A stretch of DNA of 29,250 bases from Saccoglossus kowalevskii (lineage: Eukaryota > Hemichordata > Enteropneusta > Harrimaniidae): NCBI RefSeq assembly GCF_000003605.2, contig NW_003157229.1, positions 251,949 through 281,198 on the forward strand, in the 5' to 3' direction. The notes under the pieces were generated by a model. It did not search any database. It had not been told where the DNA came from and saw only the letters and a program-made list of their open reading frames with translations. A program made the position numbers and the translations under genes. Position 1 is the first letter of the stretch; every line of letters begins with the position of its first letter. Below are positions 20,901 to 29,250 of the stretch, one piece after another.

Positions 20901-23900
20901 TGGCGCCCGCAGCGCTGTTGCATATCTCCGGAAGGCGGTGCGCCGATAGCTCCACCTGGTTATCGAGGCCCTAAAGGAGACTCTCCTCCGCTAGCTTCGA
21001 CAATGTGGGGGAACGCGTCCCTCCCCTCCTTGTAGATGTACAACACTACTGAGGTGTTGTCTGTCCGAAGCAGGACTCTGTGGTGGTGTGTGACTTCCTG
21101 AAAAAATTTCAGAGACAGTAGGACAGTCTACAACTTCAACCAATAGATGTGGCAGTCCTGAAGGTCCCTCAGATGACCGCCCCATCCCTGGAGCGACGCA
21201 TCTGTAATGAGAGTTAGCGAGGGAGTCGTCAGATCTAGGGGTGTTCCCATTTCCAAGTACCATGCGTCCTTCCGCCAAAGAAGGGCCATCATCGATTAGT
21301 TCGACGATTGAACCCTGAACGTCAGGTGCCACATGTGGATCCTGTAGTCCAGTAAGCACCTCTGAATCGGATGAGACCGGAGAGCTGCTAACGGAACCAG
21401 ACGACGAACTTAAGTCATTAGCAATAGGCCGCATTAGTTCGCGCATCAAAACCTATCCCGTCGACTGGAGTTGGCTGGCGAACTCTACAAATGAACTTGC
21501 ATCGCCCTTGCTCCGTGTTGAACTGCATACACACCCAGAAAAACCAGGCTGTGGGACGATATTGGGTTGGATTTAGCAATATTTATTAAAAAGCCCAACT
21601 CGTGGAGGAGCATCTGCGTCAACCGAGGGGAAGGGCGGTAAACTCGTAAACTTTGCCCTCTAATGGAAATCTGAGATACTGGCTACATGAGTGGTGAACG
21701 GGAATGTGGAGGTAAGCGTCGCTCAAATCCAGCGTTGAATTCCACAAACCAGTTCAGCCGACTGAGGTCTAGGACTGGACACCCCCCCCCAAACTCTTGG
21801 GAACGAGGAAGATGTGGGAAAGAACCCTGGCAATAAATGGGGGTTCCCCACTAGGTGTATCGCCCTTTTCTCCAGAAGCCTTGCTACTTCCTGTCGGATC
21901 GTCTCTGCCTTGACGTCATCTTTTGGCAAAAGACCTGAGGGAGGGTGAGGAGTCAGAGGAGAACGCCCATCACCATCACCACGTTTCTTGGGTTATCTCT
22001 GACGCCTCCGGCCTGGGCTGCCTTGCGGTTTCGTTTGAACCGTTGAGCCGAAGTACACAAATAGCCGGTCATGCCCCTGAGGCCCTTTCCACAGGCGATC
22101 AAACTAGTCTCATGCTGGAGTAGGATAGGCGCACAGACCCAGAACTGCCTCACACTCAGCCGAAACCGCTCCTGCCAAGAGGCTAGTATGGACTTGCAAG
22201 ATATCGCACATAGCGAATCTCTGCGCCGCCAGGAACTGGCCCATCTGCCCCAGGATTGAGGTCTGTTGCTGAGCACTCAGACGGTCAGAGGTACATGCAA
22301 GGTGAGCTGACCCTCTAACACTAAAGAAGCCCATTCTATAAACTTGATGGTCTAAGTTCCGCCAGTAAGCCTGATACACTTGTAGGCATTGGTGCCGGTC
22401 AAATGACCACGCAACCTGGCTTTCCTGATTCACACTACCTGCCTTAACAAAGGTATGAGTACCGGGATCATGATTGGGAACCCGTAAAGTTTTATTTTTG
22501 TTCAGGCTGTGGTACCGCTTGAGTGTCCCGCACGGGGGACCCATCAACAGTTCGCATAGCCCCAATAGGATATTGAGTCACCCAACGGAAGGCATTGGAT
22601 GTGACTACTCCGAAACCAGGTTCAAGCCGTTTGTCCTTTTCTCGCTAAGGGTAACAATCGACCCCTCCATCGCCCTCTGAGCCCCCTCCCGTTTGGGCCA
22701 CACAAGACACCCATGGGAGTTCGCCAGCAGGAGTGGTCTCCACGCTGGCAGTAGGAGAGGAGAGCGCCGATGAAAATGTGTCCAACAGCGACTCTTCCAT
22801 CCGGTGGGTGGGATTACCACCGGCTCTGTATAAAACCAGAGTCTCGCGGCCATCACTGCCTGGTTCACAAGCTGCGACCTTAACTGCATATTAGTAAGGG
22901 ACAGCTGGGCTTTGGTTGGTTGGGTATCCTGTGACTGCCCTGACAAAGTGGAGACGTGGTAGCTGCACCCATAAGAGGGTTGCATACCACCCTGAGACTG
23001 CAGAAAGGAGTTGACTTTTGAAGCCAGATTACGCATCCAGGCTTTCCAAGCCATCTCTTCACCCTGGGAGAGCTGGCCACCTTGACTAGTACCAGTAAGG
23101 GAAGGCAACGGGGCCTGTCCCTGTGATTGCACAAGTCACTCAGGCTGTGTTGGTACCAATAAAGCCCTGGTGGATTGAACCGGTTAAATCTCTAAAGGCT
23201 GTGCAGATTCCACCTCGGAACTCGGTGTCGATGTCAGCGCCCCAGTGGGAACACGTTGTTTATCAACATCGGTAACCGTGGTGACAGGAAACTCTGATCT
23301 CCCAGCAAAGTGGTTGAACGGTGTTTGTTAGCCTCGGTAACATCCAGTGGGGAGGATTCAGATCAGCCTCTGCTACCTCAACGGTAAACGGTTCTGAAGG
23401 TCTTGTCTCAATCAACAACCCCGCTACCTTGAGCAGGGAGTCAGATCGTGACAACACTCCAACAATCTTGGCGATTACCAAGTGGAGGGAGAGATTTTCT
23501 TCACTCATTGAATCAGACATTACATCGCTAGCCTGCGGCTAGGGATTTCCCCTTTTTCGCAACTGTTACCATTGGACTATTACCATTGGATTATTACCAG
23601 CTTTTAATCGCTTGCCTTCAGCTTTCCACCTTGCCTCGCAATGTAACTACGTTTTAGGATCCCATCGATCGCAGAGACCCTCTAGACAATGCCCCGAGTC
23701 CCTGACACAACCGAGACATGAATGGCAACATGCCGGTCCCAAACAGGCATTTGTTTAAGGCAGGATGAGCATGTCTTGTGTCTTTTTTACGACTTAGGCA
23801 TATTGCAGTCAAAAAAACTTACAAGAAACAAGAAAATTCATAGCGCCAGAATTCGGAATCCGGGTGAATAAAAACTGAGCCGGCGATTCAACTAAAACAG

Positions 23901-25999
23901 GTAAAAACAGGGGCCCCTAATAATGGAAAGCCTTTACCGTAATGGAGTCGATCACCAACACTAAATTCCTAAATAATCTCAGTCATAAAACTGTAACCTG
24001 CACTCTTGTCCATGCATAGCCGAGGAGCTGAAAAATATCTGCACCCATTGGTCACGAAAACAAGAGAGAATGATTTGATCAGCGTGAGCGTGAGCACCCT
24101 GAGGGTGACCTCTTAGGAGAGGCCTTTTTTCTATTGGGAATGCTACTCTAAAGTGCTCTTTGTGAACAGGGTATATTCCCTAATAGTTTCTGATCGGGCT
24201 GTAATCTGTAGTTAAGCCTAACGAGTAATAAATGGAATTTATTATTTCTACAGATGGAAATAATGTAGGTGATGCAGTGATCTGGAGATATCATTAGAAA
24301 ATGAACAATATGTATAGTATCACAGCTGTTTTCAACATGAATTCAAAAATATCACATTTTACCTAAAATGACAAAAATATTCATCAAAATTCAAGAATTG
24401 AAGATATCATCACAAAATGAACAAATCTAAGAAATTTCTACCTGAGGTACCTATATATATGTAAGTAATATCAGACTTGTGGTTTTTACTAAGAAGTCGA
24501 AAATATCACTTTTTACCAAAAATATTCATCAAAATTAGAGAATTGCAGATATCATCATGAAATGAACAAATCTGAGAGAGATCTACCTGTAGTACCTATA
24601 TGTATAATATCAAAGCAATCGGACTTGCAGTTTTTAACAAAAGTCAAAAATGTCACTTTTCACCAAAAATGCTGTTATTGTTGAACTCTTACAGAAATGC
24701 AGAAGGGTTGAACACAATAAAGGAAACAAAAATTAAATCTGAGAAGAGTTTTATAGAAGGAAATTTTCTAACACAAATCCTGGTACACAAAGAATGAAAT
24801 ATAAACACATTTCTAGAGGACAGGACAGGACATTTTACTACCATGTTGACTCATTTTATTTATCAAAGTTCAATAAAACTCACAGGAAATTTCAGTTTCT
24901 TCATACAGGGGAAATCACAGGCTGCACATGTTACCCCAACAACTCTAACATTGGATAACTTGGCTTTGTTTTTCCCAAGACGATGTTTCTCTATTGCTTT
25001 CCGGACAAGTTGTTTTTCTGAAGGAATGAGATCACCTTTCAACATATCTTGTAATTCTCTTAACTCCTGACTTTCAGATCCTGTAGCATGGACACTGGGG
25101 GTAAGATAACAAGAAAAATATTGATGCATGTGCTCAGAAAAGTTTTATTTTATCAGAATGACTAATAGTAATATACATATAGGTATATAGTACCCAAAAA
25201 ACTCTTCATGAGCAACTCATTTAGATTAAATCCTTAAGGGGGTGGCTATATCGTTTTTATGCTTTCGACAATATTTTTTGGCTTTCAACCAACATTTTCA
25301 ACCCACTTTCATAAATGTCATCTGCACTTTAGTCTGTAATCCAATGAATCACAATGGCATATCAAGTTATATTTTTTTTTTAAATTGCCAATATACTGAA
25401 ATATTTTTAAATTAATCAATAGATTTATATATTGCCATGTTCCAATGCAATGCAAGTAAAAGAACAGTAATCCACTATGTGTGATGTTTTTTGATGAAAT
25501 CTGCTTATAAAACAAGTCTGAGGACAAACATGTTCACCAGTCAATCAAACATCAGTGAATCGAAATATGTACATAGTATCCTTTTGTGATCAGGTTGTGT
25601 ACCAGAAAAACGGATAGTGGCATGTCCAAGACAGAACCCAAACCAAGTTCCTATTTCCAAATTTGGGATTAGAATCAATCATACCTGTATGGTAAAACTT
25701 GTTTGGCTATTTTCTTCATACTTCCCACTCTGACAAAATCTTCAAATCCTACATCCAATAATCTATACATTTTATAATAGTTAATATACTTAAAATAAGA
25801 CACCATCAGTAATACATTCAACAATTACTGCTGACTGTAAAATCCATACTAATATTTAAACTACTTAACAAGCAACCTGTCGGCTGAGATACCTCCGCTG
25901 TTAGCAATGCACATTTCAATTAAAGAACAGAAAATATCATTAGAAAATTAATGATATCATCATGAAATGAACAGATTTGAGAGAAGACCTTCTGTAGTA

Positions 26000-26078
<79 letters not shown>

Positions 26079-26957
26079 AAAGCAATCAGACTTGTGGTTT
26101 TTAACAAGAAGTCCAAAATATCACTTTTTTACCAAAAATGACAAAAATATTCTTCAAAATTAGAGAATTGAAAATATCATCATGAAAAGAACAAATCTGA
26201 GTGAGGTCTACCTGTAGTACCTATATGTATAATAGCAAAGCAATTGGATTTGTGGTTTTTAACAAGAAGTCCAAAATATCACTTTTTACCAAAAATTACA
26301 AAAATATTCTTCAAAATTTGAGAATTGAAAAAATCATCATGAAAAGAACAAATCTGATAGAGGTCTACCTGTAGTACCTATATGTATAATATCAAAGCAA
26401 TTGGACTTGTGGTTTTTAACAAAAAGTCCAAAATATCACTTTTTACCAAAAAATACAAAAATATTCACTAAAATTAGAGAATTAAGATATCATTACGAAA
26501 TGAACAAAGCTATATACCTATATATGCAATATATGAAAGAAAATGAACAAATCTGAGAAAGAATCAACCAAGGTACTTGCATATCAAATTTGAAAACATT
26601 CCGACTTTGAAGAAGAAGTTGAAATTGTAAAGTTGACAACGACGGACAATCAGTAATACGAACAGCTCCCGCTGTGTTGACTTTGTCGACAGTGGAGCTA
26701 AAAAATATGGTTTTCATCTTTCTTTTCAAAATTCAGCCATCTCCAAAAATACTCATTCCTGGTGTAATTAGAAAGCAACAGAAGTGAAAAAATTACATAA
26801 ACTGCATACCCTTGAAGGATTCTATCAACAGCTACATTTGTTGTTGATGATATCAGAAGTTTCCAATGATAGTTAGAGTCTTCTTCCATGTTGAATAGTT
26901 GAACCAGAAACACGATAACAACAGCGAGTAAGAAACTCTTACCAGCACCAAATACAC
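14743..26957 (-). CDS. ZGRF1: ZGRF1-type superfamily 1 DNA helicase, helicase-core exons (partial)
   Basis: ZGRF1 is a nuclear 5'-3' UPF1/AQR-like helicase that unwinds branched DNA structures and supports homologous recombination and crosslink repair. Exons at 26810-26957, 25685-25762, 24884-25094, 18568-18753, 16757-16885 and 14743-14954 join with intact phases (about 321 codons) and GT-AG introns. Motif I is GVFGAGKS, Ia STTNVAVDRIL, II VVLLDECSQ, III ILVGDPKQLNP, IV LRTQYRCHPNISAIANDLFY, followed by IGVITLYKAQLSRI. The RVVGVTCAACDFPCM segment and the spacing between motifs match animal ZGRF1 closely. No stop or frameshift is seen. The 5' exons (GRF zinc finger and long N-terminal region) lie right of the window. 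Motifs V and VI should follow 14743 but are not found before the gap. Motif III has Asn where Pro is usual. Confidence 0.94.
15030..16256 (+). repeat. Family-B repeat array, about 300-bp tandem units with terminal hairpin
   Basis: Lies in the ZGRF1 intron between 14954 and 16757. Three-plus tandem units of about 296-300 bp (anchors gagatatggctctagaa near 15246, 15540 and 15836) each carry AAAATGGCCGCCAGTCGGCC next to ATTTTGAATC, which is itself an inverted repeat, and CCAAGTTTGAACGAAATCCA. The array ends with a CGCACGCACGCACGGACAC stretch and AAGTCCCTGTTTTCGGACTG then CGTCCGAACAGGGAC. Open frames here only read through the unit. Confidence 0.85.
16257..16756 (-). other. Rest of ZGRF1 intron between 16256 and 16757
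   Basis: AT-rich intron sequence with no repeat family or ORF I can assign. Confidence 0.5.
16757..16885 (-). CDS. ZGRF1: ZGRF1 exon with motif IV (YRCHP)
   Basis: Forty-three codons: GHEPTLLRTQYRCHPNISAI, ANDLFYDNQLINGVSEKDRQ and PLA before GTAAGA. QYRCHPxISxxxNxxFY is the motif IV region of UPF1-like helicases. Confidence 0.95.
17433..18352. mobile_element. Non-autonomous DNA transposon (MITE-like), about 0.92 kb, TA-flanked
   Basis: Left end TACCGTACTCGACCGCGTTA followed by GTGCCC; right end GGGCGCTAACGCGGTCGAGT followed by ACGGTA. The arms are inverted and match over 26 bp with one difference. If the outer TA on each side is the target duplication, the element proper starts CCGTACTCGACC, consistent with a Tc1/mariner-like TA target. 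Subterminal GGTGGGCGC-type words occur near both ends. No transposase ORF; the interior (about 17550-18240) is richer in CpG than the host intron. Confidence 0.82.
18568..18753 (-). CDS. ZGRF1: ZGRF1 exon with DEAD-like box (motifs II and III)
   Basis: Sixty-two codons in phase 0: VVLLDECSQMTEPTSLLPIA, RFECEKLILVGDPKQLNPTI, QGSEPLHKSGLQQTLFDRFI and QM. DEC is Walker B. The motif III Gln (KQL) is kept, but the next position is Asn rather than the Pro-Pro typical of this family. The preceding intron holds the DIRS-like element and is over 6 kb long. Confidence 0.95.
18990..19035 (+). mobile_element. Family-A element, copy 2, left fragment split by the DIRS-like element
   Basis: Reads GGCAGCCTGTCGGAAGAAAT then ATCTCCGTTGTTAGCAATG, the family-A left end. 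It breaks off at the DIRS terminus and resumes at about 24279. Confidence 0.75.
19101..19295 (+). repeat. DIRS-like left inverted terminal repeat
   Basis: Begins near TCTGTGGAAACAATAAATTC, runs through TTATTACTCGTTAGGCTTAA and GGGAATATACCCTGTTCAC, and ends around CCAATCATTCTC. It pairs as an inverted copy with 24065-24255, with scattered substitutions and small indels. Outer sequence 19036-19100 is left-specific and is matched only in the internal complementary region. Confidence 0.9.
19349..19470 (+). repeat. DIRS-like internal complementary region carrying both ends joined
   Basis: The left arm (19349-19413) is the reverse complement of the left terminus, including GGTTTGTACAACCCTAATAG against CTATTAGGGTTGTACAAACC. 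The right arm (19414-19470) is the reverse complement of the right terminus (TACATCACCTACCAGAGTGT and AATAATAAATTCCATTTATT). The arms meet at about 19411-19414, so this block reads as the two termini ligated. In DIRS-1 the equivalent region is thought to template joining of the ends into a circular intermediate. Confidence 0.88.
19421..20535 (-). pseudogene. DIRS-like tyrosine recombinase, broken
   Basis: The N-terminal core-binding part reads TRRLYESRWRLYIDWCDGRE (20400-20470), followed by NPPDWDLSLVLTALR near 20160. The catalytic C-terminal part includes HEMRWVANSLALMFGASLKQ then VLRAGFWRSQNVFINYYLRD (about 19530-19640). The HxxR pair and the following tyrosine in NYYLRDF are the expected active-site residues. 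Between the two parts are several stops and frame changes, so no full enzyme is encoded. Confidence 0.85.
20560..21450 (-). pseudogene. DIRS-like RNase H and following region, broken
   Basis: Reading across frames on the minus strand shows short RNase H-type blocks near 21050-21100 (RTDNTSVV-like, with a TDN core), LDNQVELSAHRLP near 20960, an FATDALSISW-like block near 20790, and LPMLMELLVESPDLPDLLSQ near 20600. These are blocks of the DIRS RT-RNase H polyprotein in correct order. Stops and frameshifts are frequent. I do not see the adenine methyltransferase-like domain reported in some DIRS elements. Confidence 0.7.
21480..21935 (-). pseudogene. DIRS-like reverse transcriptase remnant, catalytic core deleted
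   Basis: Minus strand: EVARLLEKRAI, an FLVPK-like segment, PVLDLSRLNWFVEFNAGF (typical of DIRS reverse transcriptase), a VYEFTALP-like segment, and LLHELGFLINIAKSNP then a VFLGV segment near the end of the domain. The stretch that should hold the catalytic Tyr-x-Asp-Asp motif between ALP and LLHELGF is absent, and the remaining pieces lie in different frames. The enzyme cannot work. Confidence 0.82.
22000..23520 (-). pseudogene. DIRS-like gag-type ORF, broken
   Basis: Minus-strand frames start MSDSMSEENLSLHLVIAKIV at 23520 and continue as a Gln/Ser-rich segment (22605-23132, with SLTGTSQGGQLSQGEEMAWK and LTNMQLRSQLVNQAVMAARL) and a hydrophobic helical segment (22110-22565, with LGQMGQFLAAQRFAMCDILQ). 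Position upstream of RT and the low-complexity start fit the gag-like first ORF of DIRS elements. At least several frame changes separate the pieces. Identification rests mainly on position. Confidence 0.6.
24065..24255 (-). repeat. DIRS-like right inverted terminal repeat
   Basis: Reverse complement of the left repeat: GAGAATGATTTGATCAGCGT at its inner edge, GAACAGGGTATATTCCCTAA in the middle, and CGAGTAATAAATGGAATTTA near the outer edge. The terminal 24256-24278 (GTAGGTGATGCAGT) is right-specific and appears again in the internal complementary region. Confidence 0.9.
24279..24670 (+). mobile_element. Family-A element, copy 2, right fragment
   Basis: Resumes family-A sequence: GAGATATCATTAGAAAATGA, ACAATATGTATAGTATCA, then degenerate tandem units with AATTGAAGATATCATCACAA and CAATCGGACTTGCAG. 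The right terminal GTCGACAGCGGAGCT is missing; similarity fades at about 24668. Confidence 0.75.
24884..25094 (-). CDS. ZGRF1: ZGRF1 exon, pre-motif II segment
   Basis: Completes serine, then VHATGSESQELRELQDML, a helical charged stretch (SEKQLVRKAIEKHRLGKNKA), and RVVGVTCAACDFPCMKKLKF with a final proline, phase 0, donor GTGAGT. The VVGVTCAAC segment precedes the DExx box in ZGRF1. Confidence 0.95.
25095..25684 (-). other. ZGRF1 intron 25095-25684
   Basis: AT-rich intron with no repeat family, ORF or structure that I can support. Confidence 0.5.
25685..25762 (-). CDS. ZGRF1: ZGRF1 exon, VGFEDFVRVGS segment
   Basis: Seventy-eight bp; completes the glycine codon, then LLDVGFEDFVRVGSMKKIAK and QVLPY, and ends with the first two bases of a serine codon before GTATGA. 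This is the insert between motifs Ia and II in the UPF1-like group. Phase agrees with both neighbours. Confidence 0.94.
25868..26700 (+). mobile_element. Family-A non-autonomous element, copy 3
   Basis: Starts CAAGCAACCTGTCGGCTGAG then ATACCTCCGCTGTTAGC and ends GACTTTGTCGACAGTGGAGC. Internal tandem units of about 156 bp (anchors CAATCAGACTTGTGG at 26085, CAATTGGATTTGTGG near 26239, CAATTGGACTTGTGG near 26398) are cleaner than in copy 1. A TA microsatellite sits near its left end. No coding capacity. Confidence 0.8.
26001..26075. repeat. (TA)n microsatellite
   Basis: An almost uninterrupted TA run of about 74 bp inside family-A copy 3, expanded from the short CTATATATA seen at the same place in the other units of the family. 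Confidence 0.95.
26810..26957 (-). CDS. ZGRF1: ZGRF1 exon with Walker A
   Basis: Completes a glycine codon from the preceding exon, then VFGAGKSFLLAVVIVFLVQL (Walker A, motif I), a variable FNMEEDSNYHW stretch, and KLLISSTTNVAVDRILQ (motif Ia). It ends two bases into a glycine codon at a GTATGC donor. The Lys-Ser of GKS is the nucleotide-binding pair. Confidence 0.95.
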
Positions 26958-27061
26958 CTAGATAAAAAAATTAAATGCACTAGTGAAGTAGTTTTAGTTT
27001 TCAAGTAATATGAAAAATGGAAATGTAGGTGGTCCCAACGAAACTGTAAAGTCACTGAATT

Positions 27062-27189
27062 TCTTGTTTTTCACTGCTGAAAAGCAAATTAAAGAAAGCT
27101 TAGAAAGAACTCCTGTGCGCTGAGCATTGGAAACACATTAAAATTAATTCAAAACTACTTGTACTTAAGATATTGATAGACAAGTCATT
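27062..27189 (+). repeat. Family-C repeat fragment
   Basis: CTTAGAAAGAACTCCTGTGC, CACATTAAAATTAATTCAAA and TACTTAAGATATTGATAGA recur at 28830-28920 with a few changes. Confidence 0.65.
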
Positions 27190-28176
27190 GTTAATGACAG
27201 TCCCCGTTCAAAATTTTGTGATCTGACATATCAATTCGATGCTGATGAAGTCATTGAGATTAGATTGAAACCATTAATAGGAGATGGATTTGTGAAAAAT
27301 TATGATTTAGTGCTTTTACACGAGAATTGAACATTGGGCAGTCATATTGAATCAAATTACAAAAATAATGTTCATGTTGATGTATCTATTGGTATACTGT
27401 CTTTGTACAAAATTTGAACAAAAATGTTCATTGCATTCATGGGAAAGTAGGCATGGGTATCATGAAAAACAAAATGGCCACCAGTCAGCCATATTATTTT
27501 GAATCACAGAAAAAATATGACATGCAACTATAACCTAATATGTATGATCATCATACCAACTTTGATTTAAATTGGCCTTGTCATCTCTGAGAAACAGCTC
27601 CACTCCAGACATGCAAAAATTAGGATTTAGCACTTTTACATGTAAATTGGGCATTGGCCGGCCATATTGAATTGAATCACAAAAATAATGTTGGTACAAA
27701 TGTATCCCTCGGTATATTATCTTTGTACAAAATTTAAAGAGAAACGTTTATTGCATTCAAGAGAAAGTAGCATGGGTACCATGAAAAACAAAATGGTCGC
27801 CAGTCAGCCATATTTGTTCGAATCACGAAAAAAAATGACGTGCACCTATAACCCAATATGTATGATCAACATATCAACTTTCATCTAAATTAGCATAGTC
27901 ATCTCTGAGAAACAGCTCTGGACATGTAAAAAATGACTAACGCTTTTACAAGAAATTTGGGCATCGGTCAGCCATATTGAATCGAATCACAAAAATAATG
28001 TTGATACAAATGTATCCATTGGTATACTATCTTTGTACAAAATGTTGTCTTCATGTAAAGTTTGAATGAAATCTGTCAATGGGTGTCCGAGATATAGCTC
28101 CGGACGGACAGACAAACAAACAGAACGAACCCAAATTAATAGTCCCCGTTTTCGGACTTCGTCCGAACGGGGACTA
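27190..28176 (+). repeat. Family-B-related array with the best-preserved terminal hairpin
   Basis: Three tandem units of about 315 bp (anchors TTGTACAAAATTTGAACAAA, GCATGGGTA, and AACAAAATGGCCACCAGTC near 27470, 27790 and a shorter last unit). It ends with GATATAGCTCCGGACGGACA and then AGTCCCCGTTTTCGGACTTC followed by GTCCGAACGGGGACT, a 17-bp stem around a short loop with one bulge. Units differ from those at 15.0-16.26 kb but share the terminal module. Confidence 0.8.
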
Positions 28177-28189
28177 TAAATTTGGAACT

Positions 28190-29190
28190 GACTAATTATG
28201 CAAATCAGGTGAGTAATATGCATTGATTTAAGTGTAAAACAAACAAAGGTCTGTGCAATGTCACAGACCTTCTATGTTCCAAGTTTCATTGAAGTGTAAT
28301 TAGAACAAGAAAATATGAATTATTATGCTAATTATGGAATTAACCCAAAATCAGGTCCGTCATGGAGCATCTATGTACTAAGTTTCATTGGAATGGAATA
28401 ATTAGTATCGGTACTTGAGATATCAGTGTGAAAGATGAACTGAACTTTAAATTTCATAAGTATTTCAAGATGAAGTTACACAGTTTGAAAAAATAATGCT
28501 TTTTTGTCAAGGCTATATACTAAATTCTTTTATTTTCTGGGCATTTTTTGTCAAGTGTACATGTATGTATTAAAATATGTATACCATTAATATTATCAAA
28601 ACTTCAAATGTAATCATAGTACAAATGTAAAGTAAACAAAATTATCAAGAGTGATTTTGGATTTGTTGAAAAATAGCCAAAATGCTGTGACATTGTCTAA
28701 TTGGTGGTGGGAATTGGCCAAGCCAGTTTATAAAATACATGTAGCGAATACAAATTTTCGTAAATATTACTGACTGCGAAAGACACCCAGTGTCTTGTTA
28801 AATATTAATATAAATTATGAATCAAAGAAAACTTAGAAAGAACTCCCGTGTGCTGCGAGTATTGAAGACACATTAAAAATTAATTCAAAATTACTTGTAC
28901 TTGAGATATTGATGGAATAGCTGAAAACTAATTATGTAAATCAGGTAACTGATATGAACAGATTTAAGTGTAAAACTAATAAGGTCTGCACAATGTACCA
29001 AGTTTCATTGAAATGTGATTAGAACCCAAAAAATATTAATTATTATGCTAATTAGAGAGTTAATATGAACAGATTTTAACCCAAAATTAATCAGGCCGTC
29101 TATTGTCCTAGAGCATTTATGTACCAAGTTTTATTCAAATGTGATGATGATCAATACTTGAGATATCAGTATTAATTAATTATGTTAATT
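28190..29190 (+). repeat. Family-C direct repeats, about 730 bp apart
   Basis: GATTTAAGTGTAAAAC, AAGGTCTG, CAAGTTTCATTGAA and ATTATTATGCTAATTA occur in the same order at 28225-28335 and again at 28965-29055. The 28375-28430 segment (actaagtttcattgga, acttgagatatcagt) has a match at 29120-29175. Non-coding; part of the intron upstream of the Walker A exon. The separating 28440-28815 stretch is unique AT-rich sequence. Confidence 0.65.
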
Positions 29191-29250
29191 AAGTGATTAA
29201 GAAGCATACATATTTACCAAAAACTAATATGGTGTATAGTCCTAGGTTCA

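Larger units (their letters stand above)
19036..24278 (-). mobile_element. Decayed DIRS-like tyrosine-recombinase retrotransposon, about 5.2 kb
   Basis: DIRS elements are retrotransposons that integrate with a tyrosine recombinase instead of an integrase and make no target duplication. The element has inverted terminal repeats (19101-19295 and 24065-24255), an internal complementary region (19349-19470), and, in minus-strand order, remnants of gag-like, reverse transcriptase, RNase H and YR domains. It is far more GC-rich than the flanks. All coding parts carry frameshifts, stops and at least one deletion, so it is inactive. It sits in the same orientation as the host ZGRF1 intron and interrupts a family-A element; the flanks can be rejoined to a family-A sequence without a clear target duplication. 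Confidence 0.92.

Noticed and set aside
20554-20949. 131-codon plus-strand frame, and a plus-strand frame at 21923 with a run of histidines
   Set aside because: Both are antisense shadows of the DIRS-like coding region; the histidines come from a CATCACCATCACC run and have no binding-site context.
26958-28223. Upstream ZGRF1 exon between 26957 and the right edge
   Set aside because: I looked for the segment preceding Walker A on the minus strand; the only open frames fall inside repeat families, so the exon is probably beyond the window.
1-29250. tRNA, rRNA or snRNA genes
   Set aside because: I saw no cloverleaf with A and B boxes and no rRNA-like block by eye; a covariance-model scan would be needed to exclude small RNAs.

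Overview
This is a eukaryotic, intron-rich, AT-rich animal window, most likely from a marine invertebrate (lophotrochozoan or invertebrate deuterostome; I cannot name the species). The evidence is short GT-AG exons that assemble into two conserved metazoan proteins, long introns packed with interspersed and tandem repeats, and a DIRS-type retrotransposon.

Layout. (1) 64-10730, minus strand: the first 14 coding exons (about 364 codons) of VPS50/syndetin, the EARP-complex subunit for endocytic recycling. The start codon is at 10730 and the gene runs off the left edge. Every exon boundary is phase-consistent. Its introns hold a 17-bp minisatellite (about 6.27-7.13 kb), a non-autonomous element with short inverted ends (family A, 7.52-8.16 kb) and a family-B repeat (3.4-3.88 kb). 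(2) 10731-14742: the region between the genes, with a compact VPS50 promoter, a composite 34/54-bp minisatellite (11.84-12.46 kb), a 50-N assembly gap (13733-13782), and three unassigned plus-strand exon-like pieces around the gap. (3) 14743-26957, minus strand: six exons of a ZGRF1-type superfamily 1 helicase, covering motifs I to IV and beyond. The 5' exons lie off the right edge. The exons carrying motifs V and VI are not found and may sit in the gap. (4) 19.04-24.28 kb, inside a ZGRF1 intron: a decayed, full-length DIRS-like tyrosine-recombinase retrotransposon. It has inverted terminal repeats, an internal complementary region that carries both ends joined, and remnants of gag, reverse transcriptase, RNase H and YR. 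It is inserted into a family-A element, which gives a readable nested insertion. (5) 17.43-18.35 kb: a roughly 0.92-kb non-autonomous DNA transposon with about 26-bp terminal inverted repeats and TA flanks. (6) 15.0-16.26 kb and 27.2-28.18 kb: arrays of family-B repeats, each ending in a near-perfect GTCCCCG/CGGGGAC hairpin.

The two host genes act in separate pathways (endosomal recycling, genome maintenance), and nothing in the sequence ties them together functionally. The most instructive structure is the DIRS element, whose internal complementary region records the joined termini. I found no convincing new defence or biosynthetic system; the open items are the unassigned exon-like pieces near the gap and the hairpin-ended repeat family.
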